Below are positions 34,684-43,328 of a DNA stretch of 64,000 nt, in pieces. A program made the translations under genes and the position numbers. This DNA is from Haladaptatus pallidirubidus (GTDB taxonomy: Archaea; Halobacteriota; Halobacteria; Halobacteriales; Haladaptataceae). Position 1 is the stretch's first letter, and every line of letters begins with the position of its first letter. Below the pieces are notes generated by a model. The model worked only from the letters and a program-made list of their open reading frames with translations. It was not told the DNA's origin and did no database searches. Location: assembly GCF_020700235.1 (NCBI RefSeq), contig NZ_CP085301.1, positions 2,356,001 through 2,420,000 on the forward strand, read 5' to 3'.

Positions 34684-34783
34684 AGCTAGGGCTATATATC
34701 ACATCGATGTCACTTTTGTTTCCGCACTTGAATGGTACGACTACTCGTGCATCGCGAAATAGGCGACGAACCGTCGTATCGCG

Positions 34784-35389
34784 TTACGAGTCGTCTGTCA
34801 GAATCTGAGCGAGCGAGAGTGCTCCGAACGCCGAAACGAGGAGGGCGCCCCAAACGAGGTCGGGGACGAGCGAAAATGGCCGAATGCCGACCCACGCCGA
34901 AGAAACCAGTGCGATTCCGATCGCGGTGAGACGTCGGTAGTATCGAAGCCACGGAAGCCCAGCGTCCGAGTCGTCGACCGCGTTGGCGTCGGTCGCGTTC
35001 TCATCTGCAATTTCGCCGGGGGTGTCGAGATACGGGTCGAACTGGTCCGCCAGCGGACCGCGTTCGACGATACCGCGACTCTGGTTGTACTCGATGATAC
35101 CCTCGTTGTCCAGTTTGGGGAGGTGTGACTGGTAGAGTGCGATATAAACGCGCTGGCGCTCGTTGGAGGAGAGTTTCCGTACCGTCGTGTCGTTTTCCCA
35201 CGCGGCGACCTGTTCGGCGAGGTCGCGCATTTCGATCGGACCGTCGGTGCTCTTGAGGTAGCGAAGTGCGTCCCGGCGGCGTTGGGTCTGGAGGATGTGA
35301 AAGATTTTGTCGCGCGATAGCGGTTCCGGTCGTTCTTCGACCTCGTTTTCGAATTCGTCTATCGGCGGTGAGTCGCTACTCGCGCTCAT
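34784..35389 (-). CDS. DUF7344-type winged-helix protein with membrane tail
   Basis: A 201-residue protein. Residues ~25-115 are the winged-helix-like module common in haloarchaea (SRDKIFHILQTQRRRDALRY; ERQRVYIALYQSHLPKLDNE; IIEYNQSRGIVERG). An acidic linker follows, then two membrane segments (LTAIGIALVSSAWVGI; LVWGALLVSAFGALSLAQIL). Probably a membrane-linked regulator. Its ATG overlaps the stop of a 42-codon frame upstream, which carries the likely promoter. Confidence 0.8.
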   Translation of the reverse strand: MSASSDSPPIDEFENEVEERPEPLSRDKIFHILQTQRRRDALRYLKSTDGPIEMRDLAEQVAAWENDTTVRKLSSNERQRVYIALYQSHLPKLDNEGIIEYNQSRGIVERGPLADQFDPYLDTPGEIADENATDANAVDDSDAGLPWLRYYRRLTAIGIALVSSAWVGIRPFSLVPDLVWGALLVSAFGALSLAQILTDDS

Positions 35390-35514
35390 CGTTTGTCCTG
35401 ATATCTGTCGCTTACCCCTCGATTCGCGTCGTTCAAGCCGGGATTGTCGTCGTTGGTTCGTCTCAGCATTTGCAATCGCCCCGGTAATCGGTCGTTTCGT
35501 TGCTCGCGTGCCAT
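35386..35514 (-). CDS. Possible 42-residue peptide coupled to the DUF7344 gene
   Basis: The frame begins MAREQRNDRLPGRLQMLRRT and ends NRGVSDRYQDKR; its TGA overlaps the ATG of the next gene (ATGA). The product is basic, unlike its acidic neighbours. A TATA-like TTTTAAAAA (about 35537-35545) lies 23-31 bases before its ATG, as expected for a leaderless transcript that begins here. Promoter position and stop-start overlap are the evidence; no family is known. Confidence 0.5.
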   Translation of the reverse strand: MAREQRNDRLPGRLQMLRRTNDDNPGLNDANRGVSDRYQDKR

Positions 35515-35683
35515 GTGATTCAATATCTTCGGTAGATTTTAAAAAGGTGTTGGGTTCGAGTCAATGAGAACGATCTAATTCATATATAATTTAGATATGG
35601 TACTACCGAGTAGCAGAACATTATCGCTCGTCCAGGACAGTCATCGGGCTTTTAATATTTGGAAATCGAAGCTTTCCACGACG

Positions 35684-36055
35684 ATGGCACGGTTTAGCAG
35701 GGATTCGTACCGGCGTGGCGTCTGCCAACTCGCGAGCGATGTCCACGAGCGAATGGGTGCCGGAATGAGTATGCGCTCCGCCCTGTATCGCTCGCTCGGC
35801 GGGTGCGTTTTTGACCTCTGGAACCGCGAGGTGTCGCTTCGCATCTGCGAACTGTCCGAGCGGGAACCGGAAATCGATGTGGTGAACGACGTCGTCGCCG
35901 AGGACAGGAGCGACACGCACGCCGACTACGAGGTGTATATCCGCGCCATGGCGCTCTCCGTCCTCGCACAGGACGTGTGCCGTGTGGTCGAAGACACGGT
36001 TGTCGATGCGAATTCCGCGGAACTGCGGAACAATCGGCGCGAACTTCCGGAGTAG
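35684..36055 (+). CDS. Uncharacterised haloarchaeal protein
   Basis: A 123-residue soluble, mostly helical protein (ASDVHERMGAGMSMRSALYR; YEVYIRAMALSVLAQDVCRV) with three Cys and no obvious motif. I chose the ATG at 35684 because TTTAATATT lies 26-34 bases upstream, fitting a leaderless promoter; an earlier in-frame start at 35597 would put that box inside the gene. I do not recognise the family. Confidence 0.6.
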   Translation: MARFSRDSYRRGVCQLASDVHERMGAGMSMRSALYRSLGGCVFDLWNREVSLRICELSEREPEIDVVNDVVAEDRSDTHADYEVYIRAMALSVLAQDVCRVVEDTVVDANSAELRNNRRELPE

Positions 36056-36128
36056 GTGAACACACGACCGACAGGCGCGGGACGATTCCGGGCAGTAGAT
36101 TTACTCACGGTGCCGTCGTGTCCTCATT

Positions 36129-36320
36129 ATGACCGAAGCTGACAGTTCGGACGAGGAGTTTCAACCCTGCGCCAACTGCGGCAAACTAGTCAATATCTCC
36201 GACCATCATCCGACGGTCGTCGTCAAACACGGCGCGACTGCCAACGACGTAGAGCGAGTGACGCTTCATTTCTGTAGCGAGGACTGTCTGGACGAATGGA
36301 CGGGGCCGTTTCTGGACTAA
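36129..36320 (+). CDS. Small zinc-finger-like protein
   Basis: A 63-residue protein with CANCG near the start and HFCSEDCLDEW near the end: four cysteines arranged like a treble-clef or TRASH-type zinc site. Short zinc-finger proteins of this kind are common in haloarchaea and mostly uncharacterised. Confidence 0.7.
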   Translation: MTEADSSDEEFQPCANCGKLVNISDHHPTVVVKHGATANDVERVTLHFCSEDCLDEWTGPFLD

Positions 36321-36402
36321 GGTGTCGATTACCCCCCGTAATCTCCGTATCCGATAGAAACGTTCTCCGGGCTTTACGCACCCCCGAGCGCACCTCTTTC
36401 GT

Positions 36403-36591
36403 ATGGACGCTCAGCTTCCCGAATCGCGCGCAAAGCAGGTTGGAATCGCGGCGGGTGCCGCCGTCGGAGCCGTCGTACTTTTGCTCGCCGTCCTTCCGGT
36501 GGCACTGCTCGCAGTCGAACTCGTCGCCGGAATCGTGGTCACAATCGTCTCGATACTCACCGAACCTCGTAGGGGTCGTCGTCCGGCATGA
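36403..36591 (+). CDS. Small two-helix membrane protein
   Basis: A 62-residue protein with a near-continuous hydrophobic stretch (residues ~13-52, GIAAGAAVGAVVLLLAVLPV then ALLAVELVAGIVVTIVSIL) and a basic tail RRGRR. Its last 35 bases overlap the end of the uracil-DNA glycosylase gene on the other strand. No family is recognised. Confidence 0.5.
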   Translation: MDAQLPESRAKQVGIAAGAAVGAVVLLLAVLPVALLAVELVAGIVVTIVSILTEPRRGRRPA

Positions 36592-37234
36592 ACCGACCCA
36601 AATCCACCGTTTGCTGGTAGTCACCCGAGAGGATCGCGTCTAGTCGCGCCCGAAGTTTTTCGGCGTCGTCGTCTCCCCACTCGCGCGGGTCACGCACCGG
36701 CACGACGAGAAAGCCTCGTCCCTTGATTTCTCTGGCGTGGAGCGCCGACATATCAGGCACTCCACCGTCAAACCCGTACTTTCCGGCTTGCGCGGTGAAC
36801 TCCCAGAAGACGTGCTCGGTCGCCCTCTCGCCCACCGGGAGCAAGATGTGGGCCGCAATCGCCCGGAGTTCGGCGTCGAAAAACCGCTCCATGTCGGCGT
36901 ACTCCGCTGGAGTTGGATTTCTCTCTCCCGGCAGACAGCACATGTGGAGGTAGCTCATGAACAGGTTTCTGATGGCTGGTTCGTCGCTGTAGGCGTCGCC
37001 GAGCAGGCCGACGTCGTTCAGCACCGGCTGGAGCGTCTCACCCACTTCGCTTCCCGTGAACGGGATGCTCGTTTCGTGGCCACCGTGCACTCCCGGATGG
37101 TCGCCGACGAGGTGAAAATCTGCGTTCGCATCGCCGTAGCCGAACACCGCGCAGGTTCCGCCGGGGACGCATTCGTGCTGGCAGGGCGGACGCATTCCGA
37201 ACGGATTGCTGATTCTGTCCGTGACGTTCTGCAC
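36557..37234 (-). CDS. Uracil-DNA glycosylase family protein
   Basis: A 225-residue UDG-superfamily protein that removes uracil, or a related lesion, from DNA. Cys18, Cys22 and Cys28 (CQHECVPGGTC) plus Cys99/Cys100 (LHMCCLPGERNP) suggest the [4Fe-4S] cluster of family 4/5-like enzymes, and VGDHPGVHGGHE is the catalytic motif I region. The pattern is that of a haloarchaeal branch distinct from the usual family-4 protein. The start is GTG at 37234; an ATG at 37195 would remove the VTDRISNPFG leader, which seems part of the family. Confidence 0.82.
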   Translation of the reverse strand: MQNVTDRISNPFGMRPPCQHECVPGGTCAVFGYGDANADFHLVGDHPGVHGGHETSIPFTGSEVGETLQPVLNDVGLLGDAYSDEPAIRNLFMSYLHMCCLPGERNPTPAEYADMERFFDAELRAIAAHILLPVGERATEHVFWEFTAQAGKYGFDGGVPDMSALHAREIKGRGFLVVPVRDPREWGDDDAEKLRARLDAILSGDYQQTVDLGRFMPDDDPYEVR

Positions 37235-37312
37235 GGAATCTCGTAGGATAGAGGTGGTTAAAGACGGTACGGTTCCGGACGAGGCTGGACGAACTGGGAC
37301 TGAACGAACTAT

Positions 37313-38578
37313 TTACTTTTCGTTCACTTCCAGCACCCGTCCCGCCGCAATCGTTTGGCCCATGTCCCGCACCGCGAAACTACCCAGTTCGGGAATTTCG
37401 GACGAGGGTTCGATTGAGAGCGGTTTCTGCGGCCTGACGGTCACGACGGCGGCGTCACCGCTCTGGATGAAGTCGGGATGTTCTTCTTCGACCTCGCCGC
37501 TAGCGGGGTTGATTTTCTGGTCGATCGCCTCGATTGTGCAGGCGACCTGCGCCGTGTGCGCGTGGAAAACCGGCGTGTACCCCGAGGTGATAACCGAGGG
37601 GTGTTGCATCACGACGATTTGGGCTTTGAACGTCTCCGCGACCTTCGGCGGGTCGTCCGCTGGGCCTGCAACGTCACCCCTGCGAATATCGTTTTTGCCG
37701 ACTCCGCGGACGTTGAACCCGACGTTGTCTCCGGGTTTGGCCTCCGGAACCTCCTCGTGGTGCATCTCGATGGTTTTCACTTCCCCGCTCACGTCGCTCG
37801 GTTGGAACGACACCGATTCGCCGATGTTCAGGATTCCCGTTTCGACGCGCCCGACCGGCACCGTCCCGATTCCGGAAATCGTGTACACGTCCTGAATCGG
37901 CAGGCGGAGCGGCGCGTCGGTCGGCGGTTCCGGTTCCGGCAGGTTGTTCAGGGCTTCGAGGATGACTCGTCCGTCGTACCACGGCGTGTTGTCGCTTTCC
38001 TCCACGACGTTGTCGCCCTCCAGCGCCGAAATCGGGATGAACTCGGCGTCGTCGGTGTTGAATCGCACTTGATTCAGCAAGTCTTTCACCTCCGCGACGA
38101 CCTCCCGATAGCGGTCTTCGTCGTAATCGACCGCGTCCATCTTGTTCACGGCGACGATGAGTTCGCCGATGCCGAGCGTTCGCGCGAGGAAAACGTGCTC
38201 CTGGGTCTGCGGCTGGACGCCGTCGTCCGCGCCGACGACGAGCACCGCGTTGTCGGCTTGGCTCGCGCCGGTGATCATGTTCTTCACGAAGTCGCGGTGC
38301 CCCGGCGTATCGACGATGGTGAAATAGTATTCGTCCGTGTTGAACTCCTGATGGGCGATGTCGATGGTGACCCCGCGTTCGCGCTCCTCCGCGAGGTTGT
38401 CCATTACGTAGGCGAACTCGAACCCGCCTTTACCTTTCTCCTCCGCTTCTTTCTTGTGCTGTTCAATGACGTGCTCGGGGACGCTTCCCGTCTCGAAGAG
38501 GAGGCGTCCGACTAACGTCGATTTCCCGTGGTCTACGTGGCCGATAATCGCTAAGTTCTGGTGTGGCTTGTCTGGCAT
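37313..38578 (-). CDS. tuf: Translation elongation factor EF-1alpha
   Basis: A 421-residue complete EF-1alpha, the GTPase that brings aminoacyl-tRNA to the ribosome. G1 is GHVDHGKS (13-20), G2 lies in [12 protein letters not shown]3 is [10 protein letters not shown]4 NKMD, G5 ISAL; domains 2 and 3 are complete to the C-terminus. G3 has Thr where most archaeal copies have Cys or Ala (DCPGH/DAPGH). It is not next to fusA, rpsG or rpsJ, which normally accompany tuf in archaea. It may be a second copy or the only one; the window cannot decide. Confidence 0.95.
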   Translation of the reverse strand: MPDKPHQNLAIIGHVDHGKSTLVGRLLFETGSVPEHVIEQHKKEAEEKGKGGFEFAYVMDNLAEERERGVTIDIAHQEFNTDEYYFTIVDTPGHRDFVKNMITGASQADNAVLVVGADDGVQPQTQEHVFLARTLGIGELIVAVNKMDAVDYDEDRYREVVAEVKDLLNQVRFNTDDAEFIPISALEGDNVVEESDNTPWYDGRVILEALNNLPEPEPPTDAPLRLPIQDVYTISGIGTVPVGRVETGILNIGESVSFQPSDVSGEVKTIEMHHEEVPEAKPGDNVGFNVRGVGKNDIRRGDVAGPADDPPKVAETFKAQIVVMQHPSVITSGYTPVFHAHTAQVACTIEAIDQKINPASGEVEEEHPDFIQSGDAAVVTVRPQKPLSIEPSSEIPELGSFAVRDMGQTIAAGRVLEVNEK

Positions 38579-38740
38579 CTCCTGTTCCCCGTACTCTGTA
38601 TTGTTCACTCTCAGCGACAAAAACAGTTGTGTCGAAATCGCCTGTTTCACGCCGCTGTCGGCCGAAATAACTCGTTCGTGAATGCTACCATTTCCGGAGA
38701 AAGTATTTATCACCGAGTCGTGATGATAACGATACGTCAG

Positions 38741-39190
38741 ATGTCCTCGCTCTCCCGTCGTACGGTTCTCCTGCTCGGTGCCACGACACTCGCTTTCGGA
38801 GTGGCTGGCTGTTCTCGTCTCGCTTCGTGGTCGGAACCCGACCCACCGCGAATCGTGGATTTCAGAACCATGAATTTCGACGACGAACCGCACACTGTCC
38901 ACGTACTTCTCCGCAGAGATGGCGAAACCGCCTACCGGAAGTCGCTTCGACTGAAGGCTGGTCGTTCAGACGACCCTTCTGGGAGTAAATTTGAAGCATA
39001 TCCGGCAGAGTCAGGTGCCGACGTTCTCTATGCGTGGCGTGACGACCAATCGAAGGATCAGCGACGAAAACTCGATTTCAGTGAGTACGAAACGGAATGC
39101 ATCGGCTTCCAGATTCTCGTCGGAGATATCGACGAGTCCGCTCCAAGAGTTTCCATCTGGCAGACGACGAACTGCAACGCAGGAACGTAA
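38741..39190 (+). CDS. Tat-type lipoprotein, uncharacterised
   Basis: A 149-residue exported lipoprotein. [20 protein letters not shown] combines a twin-Arg motif with a lipobox Cys, the usual haloarchaeal route for surface lipoproteins. The mature part is small and beta-like ([35 protein letters not shown]) with two further Cys. A TATA-like TATTTATC lies ~30 bases before the ATG at 38741; an ATG at 38723 would add MITIRQ. Function unknown. Confidence 0.75.
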   Translation: MSSLSRRTVLLLGATTLAFGVAGCSRLASWSEPDPPRIVDFRTMNFDDEPHTVHVLLRRDGETAYRKSLRLKAGRSDDPSGSKFEAYPAESGADVLYAWRDDQSKDQRRKLDFSEYETECIGFQILVGDIDESAPRVSIWQTTNCNAGT

Positions 39191-39255
39191 ATCCGGTAAA
39201 ACGTGTCTTGCCGCTCCCCGCCGATTTAATCCCGTGCCACTCGAACCCATCACAC

Positions 39256-40320
39256 ATGCGCGCCGCAGTGCTGAAAGCCTATGGCGAACCCTTGGAGATA
39301 GAGGATGTCCCGAACCCCGACCCGGAACCGCACGGCGTCGTCGTCGAAACCGAGGCCTGCGGCATCTGCCGGAGCGACTGGCACGCGTGGCAGGGCCACG
39401 GCGAATGGGCGGACGACCAAGTGCCACTCGGCCAGATTCTCGGTCACGAACCAGCGGGCACCGTCGTCTCGGTCGGCGAGCAGGTGCGCGGCATCGAACA
39501 GGGCGACCGAATCGCGGTGCCGTTCAACCTCGGTCGCGGCCACTGTGAGTTTTGCCAGAACGGTCACGGCAACGTCTGTGAAAACGGCATCTCGCTCGGT
39601 TTCGAGACGAACGCGCCCGGCGCGTTCGCCGAACAGGTGCACGTTCCCTACGCCGACTACAACGCGGTTCACCTGCCGGAAAACGTTTCCTCGGTCGAAA
39701 TGGCCGGACTCGGTTGTCGGTTCGTGACGGCCTACCACGCGCTCGCGCACCGCGCCGACCTCACGCCGGGCGACTGGGTCGCGGTACACGGCTGTGGCGG
39801 CGTCGGCCTCTCGGCGGTTCACGTCGCGGACGCCCTCGGGGCGAACGTCGTCGCGGTCGATTTGGACGACGACAAATTCGACACGGCAACAGAACTGGGC
39901 GCGGACGAGACGGTATCCGCCGAATCGCCCGACGTTCCGGCGGAAATCCGCAATCGCGTCGGTGAGGGCGGAGCGCACGTCTCGATAGACGCGCTAGGCA
40001 TCGCGGAAACCTGTCGCAACTCCATCGACTGTCTCCGCAAGCGTGGTCAGCACGTCCAACTCGGTTTGACCACCGACGCGGAACGAGGTGAAGTGTCCCT
40101 GCCGACTGACGCGATGACGATGCGTGAAATCACGTTTCTCGGTTCGCGCGGGATGCCACAATCGCGGTACGGCGAACTGCTACGGATGCTCGACCGGGAC
40201 GCACTTTCGCCCGGAAAATTGGTCACCAAGACGGTTTCGCTGGCCGACGTGCCTGATAGGCTCGACGCGATGAGCGACTTCAGAACGTCGGGTATCGAAG
40301 TCGTCGAATTTTCGCACTAG
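39256..40320 (+). CDS. Zinc-dependent alcohol dehydrogenase family protein
   Basis: A 354-residue medium-chain dehydrogenase. Catalytic zinc ligands appear as Cys35/Cys38 (ACGICRSDWH) and His64-Glu65 (GHEPAG); the structural-zinc loop is partly kept (HCEFCQNGHGNVCEN). The cofactor domain has AVHGCGGVGLSAVHVADALG and an acidic VDLDDDKF after strand 2, which favours NAD over NADP. The substrate is unknown (alcohol, polyol or sugar). The C-terminus overlaps the small membrane gene downstream on the other strand by four bases. Confidence 0.9.
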   Translation: MRAAVLKAYGEPLEIEDVPNPDPEPHGVVVETEACGICRSDWHAWQGHGEWADDQVPLGQILGHEPAGTVVSVGEQVRGIEQGDRIAVPFNLGRGHCEFCQNGHGNVCENGISLGFETNAPGAFAEQVHVPYADYNAVHLPENVSSVEMAGLGCRFVTAYHALAHRADLTPGDWVAVHGCGGVGLSAVHVADALGANVVAVDLDDDKFDTATELGADETVSAESPDVPAEIRNRVGEGGAHVSIDALGIAETCRNSIDCLRKRGQHVQLGLTTDAERGEVSLPTDAMTMREITFLGSRGMPQSRYGELLRMLDRDALSPGKLVTKTVSLADVPDRLDAMSDFRTSGIEVVEFSH

Positions 40321-40517
40321 CCGTCTCGATACTCGTCCAAACAGAGCGCGAAGAAGGTGAGTCCCATCGAACAACAGATGATACCCGCGATGACGATAAC
40401 ATGTTGACCGTACGGTGCCGAACCCGTCTGGAATTGCGACAGCACGGCTCCGCCGACGGCGACGAACAACGCGCCGAACGCGGCGAAGAGGAGCGTTTTG
40501 ACCCGCCGTGCGTTCAT
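40317..40517 (-). CDS. Small two-helix membrane protein
   Basis: A 66-residue protein with two hydrophobic segments (LLFAAFGALFVAVGGAVL; VIVIAGIICCSMGLTFFAL) and an acidic tail. I start at the ATG at 40517 (MNARRV) rather than the GTG four codons upstream. No family is recognised. Confidence 0.55.
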   Translation of the reverse strand: MNARRVKTLLFAAFGALFVAVGGAVLSQFQTGSAPYGQHVIVIAGIICCSMGLTFFALCLDEYRDG

Positions 40518-40654
40518 GTATTCGCGCACTGTCCCCCTTACTTCATTACCGTTTCCCTCCGTCGAACCTCACTCCCCCCAATTTCCCTCCTCGTCAAATA
40601 CGCAACACACTTAAAATAAGAAATATTTTATAATTATTCTTCGTACCATCCGGT

Positions 40655-40885
40655 ATGCGCTCCCGAACTATCCTTACTCTTGCCCGTGCAGTACTCGTCG
40701 GTCTGCTGTTGCTGGCGACGCCGGGTGTCGCGTTCTTCCTCATTGCGAACGCGCTCGCTTCCGAGGCGGGACTCGTCGGGTGGCTTCTCACGGTCGTCCT
40801 CCCACTCGCGCTGTTCGGGGTTGGTCTCTATCTGCTAACCGGCGACAGACCGAACTGGCTCTCCTCTGTCGGAAGACGGGCGTAG
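40655..40885 (+). CDS. Small two-helix membrane protein
   Basis: A 76-residue protein with two hydrophobic segments (TLARAVLVGLLLLATPGVAF; GWLLTVVLPLALFGVGLYLL) and a polar C-terminus. An AT-rich promoter stretch (AATATTTTATAATTA) lies 20-35 bases upstream. No family is recognised. Confidence 0.6.
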   Translation: MRSRTILTLARAVLVGLLLLATPGVAFFLIANALASEAGLVGWLLTVVLPLALFGVGLYLLTGDRPNWLSSVGRRA

Positions 40886-40912
40886 AAGAACTGTTATCTA
40901 TCCGATTCGGAA

Positions 40913-41209
40913 TTACACCGGCGTTTTTTCCAGACAGCTCACCTGTTCCCAATCGCGGCTGTCGTCCAATCGGTAGAGTCGCTGGCGAGCGTCCGGAATG
41001 TACACTTCTTCAGTGACGGCACCGACTTCCGTCAGATTTTCCAACGCGCTTCTGACCGTCCGCGCCGATAACCGCGACCGCTGGACGATTTCTTTCTGTG
41101 TGTGGGCACCGCTGTACTCTAACACTTTGAACACGAGCTTCGCGCTCGGCGGTAGGTCACACAGGCTTGTCAGGGTCTGCTTTTCCATGAATTGGACGAC
41201 GAACGCCAT
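40913..41209 (-). CDS. Winged-helix transcriptional regulator (MarR-like)
   Basis: A 98-residue DNA-binding protein: LPPSAKLVFKVLEYSGAHTQ, KEIVQRSRLSARTVRSALEN and LTEVGAVTEEVYIPDARQRL make a winged helix with recognition helix and wing. It resembles the short haloarchaeal MarR/TrmB-like regulators. No ligand domain is present. Internal ATGs may be the true start. Confidence 0.8.
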   Translation of the reverse strand: MAFVVQFMEKQTLTSLCDLPPSAKLVFKVLEYSGAHTQKEIVQRSRLSARTVRSALENLTEVGAVTEEVYIPDARQRLYRLDDSRDWEQVSCLEKTPV

Positions 41210-41307
41210 CCACTAAACGGCTCGCTAACGCACAGGTAACCCGGTGTCACGAATGTCACCCGCCAAAAAGCGTAGGTTCTATCATTGAGGACTGTGAATG
41301 GGTAAGT

Positions 41308-41505
41308 ATGCAGCCTGAACTTGCAAGTCGGGAGCACACAACTGACATCGACCGACTGTTCTGCCGCGAGTGTGGGGAGCGGTTCGAAGCGGATACGGCG
41401 ACCGACGACGGCTGGCGGTATCGATGCCCGAACGAGGATTGTGACGGCTCTGGCATCCGTGAAGACCTCTATCCCGTAGAGGACGTACTGCCGTCGCACC
41501 GATAA
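41308..41505 (+). CDS. Small zinc-ribbon protein
   Basis: A 65-residue protein with FCRECGERFE and YRCPNEDCDG, a four-Cys zinc ribbon (CxxC and CxxxxC). The rest is acidic. Function unknown; such mini-proteins are numerous in haloarchaea. Confidence 0.7.
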   Translation: MQPELASREHTTDIDRLFCRECGERFEADTATDDGWRYRCPNEDCDGSGIREDLYPVEDVLPSHR

Positions 41506-41625
41506 TCAATCGACTTTTCGTTTTCACGCTCCCGCGTTTTTGCCATCTATTTTCCTCCCGTTTCTTTCTCCGGCGGACGGATGGAAACCCTTTAAGTCAC
41601 CGCACTGCACGAAAACGAACATCAG

Positions 41626-42066
41626 ATGCGGTCCGACGGACTCGTCATTCAATTGCTCGCGACGCTCCTGCTCGTTGCCGGTTTCGTCCTCACCGGTTAC
41701 GCACTCCTCCAGCCGCCGCAAAGCGCCACGACGTACACTCTCACCGTCGAACAGGTGAGCGAAAACGAACCGGGCGTGCGCTCTTCGTCGGTGCAGTACG
41801 GCGACCTTTCCGACGAGGCGCGGCTCGCGTTCGGACGCGCGAAGCTACAAGAGTCCTACGAGATGGAAGAAGAACTGCCCGACCAACTGCGAAACTCGTT
41901 CGTCATCGCCAGCGACCTCGTGTACCGAATCGAAATCGGCGAACGCGAACACATTACCGAGCGGATGGCGAGCCTATTCGGGGGAACCACGACCGCCCTC
42001 ATCGGCGCGTTCGTCTTCGTTTCGTGGCTCGACGTGGTCAGCGGCTTCCGGTCGGAGTCGAACTGA
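41626..42066 (+). CDS. Membrane protein with extracytoplasmic domain, uncharacterised
   Basis: A 146-residue protein with an N-terminal hydrophobic helix (LVIQLLATLLLVAGFVLTGY), a ~90-residue acidic domain (EDGEPG-like region with YGDLSDEARLAFGRAKLQES) and a C-terminal helix (GTTTALIGAFVFVSWLDVV). I do not recognise the family. It is convergent with the glutamate-cysteine ligase gene. Confidence 0.65.
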   Translation: MRSDGLVIQLLATLLLVAGFVLTGYALLQPPQSATTYTLTVEQVSENEPGVRSSSVQYGDLSDEARLAFGRAKLQESYEMEEELPDQLRNSFVIASDLVYRIEIGEREHITERMASLFGGTTTALIGAFVFVSWLDVVSGFRSESN

Positions 42067-42085
42067 GGCGGTTTCGGGGGATTTT

Positions 42086-43156
42086 TCACGTGCCGCCGGT
42101 CAGCATTTCCACATCGTTTTTGAACTCGTTCGCGTACTCGCGTCGGAGTCGAAGCGCCTCTTCGCGGGGAAGCGTCCATCCGTTTTCGATACGCTGTGAA
42201 ATCGGATAGTAGCGCGACACGTCGAATCCCATGGTAGTCAGATAGTCCTGCACGCGGAGCGATGCGACGCCCTCCTTGATGGCTTCCTCACTGAGTTCGC
42301 GCAGTTCTGAGAACGGCGGTATCCCGATTTGCTCGGTTCGAACGCCGGTTTCCCCGATGGTTACGTCCTTGTACTCCGTCTGTTGGAGGAGGTTCGACAT
42401 TTCGCTCACGAGCCGAATGATTTGGCTCGGAAGCGCGGTGTCCGGTGCACGCCATTCCACCGTAGGCGATTTGTGACGAAGTCGAACCGGAGTTAGCACC
42501 GTATCGTCGCGGTGGAAGTAGTTCCCGAACGTTTCCGGATCGATGCCGCTCTCCCGCGCGAGAACTTGTAGAGTGTGATACTGCTCGTCGATGCGGGCTT
42601 CCCACTGGTCTTCGTTTTCGACGTAGTCCCACAGGTCACGGTAGCGGGCGAACGTCGTGTGCGATTCGTAGCGATACACCGCGGCGCGGGACGAACATGC
42701 CACCCTGTTTCCGCTGATGTACGGCGAGGAACAGACGAGGGCGAGCGCCGGATCGAGTGCGGTGAGCAGATTCAGTTGCCGAACTACGTTGCCGCGGTCG
42801 AAATGGACGTGCGTGCCCGCACAGTTCATCGCGTACTCCATGTCGTCGCCGTACATACTCTTCAGTAATCGTCCGCGTTCGCTCGTAATTTCGAGCGATT
42901 CCCGTGTAAGTGGTGTTCCGAGTGGAACCAGTGACTGTCCCTTGTCTTCCGCCGCATCGGAGACGGTTCGAAGCGTTCGTCCGAACTCGCGGCGTAGTTC
43001 CTCCGTCCCCGAAACGGGCGGCGTCTGTATCTCTATCAACGGTGCGACGAACTCGGGTACGATGTACTCGCTTACGTCGAACAGTTCGTCCGTTTCGGTC
43101 GCCAGCTCACCCGATTCATCGATTACCCAGTATTCCGCTTCGACTCCGATTTTCAT
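42086..43156 (-). CDS. gshA: Glutamate-cysteine ligase (haloarchaeal GshA type)
   Basis: A 356-residue ligase of the GCS2/YbdK-like family, which joins glutamate and cysteine. Haloarchaea use gamma-glutamylcysteine as a major thiol in place of glutathione, and no glutathione synthetase is nearby. Family segments: KIGVEAEYWVID at the start, FVAPLIEIQTPPVSGTEELR, CAGTHVHFDRGN (His pair near the active site), and RHKSPTVEWRAPDTALPSQI. I start at the ATG for MKIGVEAEYW; the upstream in-frame GTG adds residues not typical of the family. Confidence 0.85.
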   Translation of the reverse strand: MKIGVEAEYWVIDESGELATETDELFDVSEYIVPEFVAPLIEIQTPPVSGTEELRREFGRTLRTVSDAAEDKGQSLVPLGTPLTRESLEITSERGRLLKSMYGDDMEYAMNCAGTHVHFDRGNVVRQLNLLTALDPALALVCSSPYISGNRVACSSRAAVYRYESHTTFARYRDLWDYVENEDQWEARIDEQYHTLQVLARESGIDPETFGNYFHRDDTVLTPVRLRHKSPTVEWRAPDTALPSQIIRLVSEMSNLLQQTEYKDVTIGETGVRTEQIGIPPFSELRELSEEAIKEGVASLRVQDYLTTMGFDVSRYYPISQRIENGWTLPREEALRLRREYANEFKNDVEMLTGGT

Positions 43157-43328
43157 TTCCCAACCCCCGGTCGGTGACCGATAACCCATTCCCCCGCAAC
43201 GCAAATCGAATGCCACCGAACGTTGTGCATAGTACGTCAGCCGAGGGCAAATAACTTACGCGAATTATTTCATCACGGATTCGGTTGCACGCTCTTCGAC
43301 AAAATAATTTCTTTCCACCGGATTCGAT

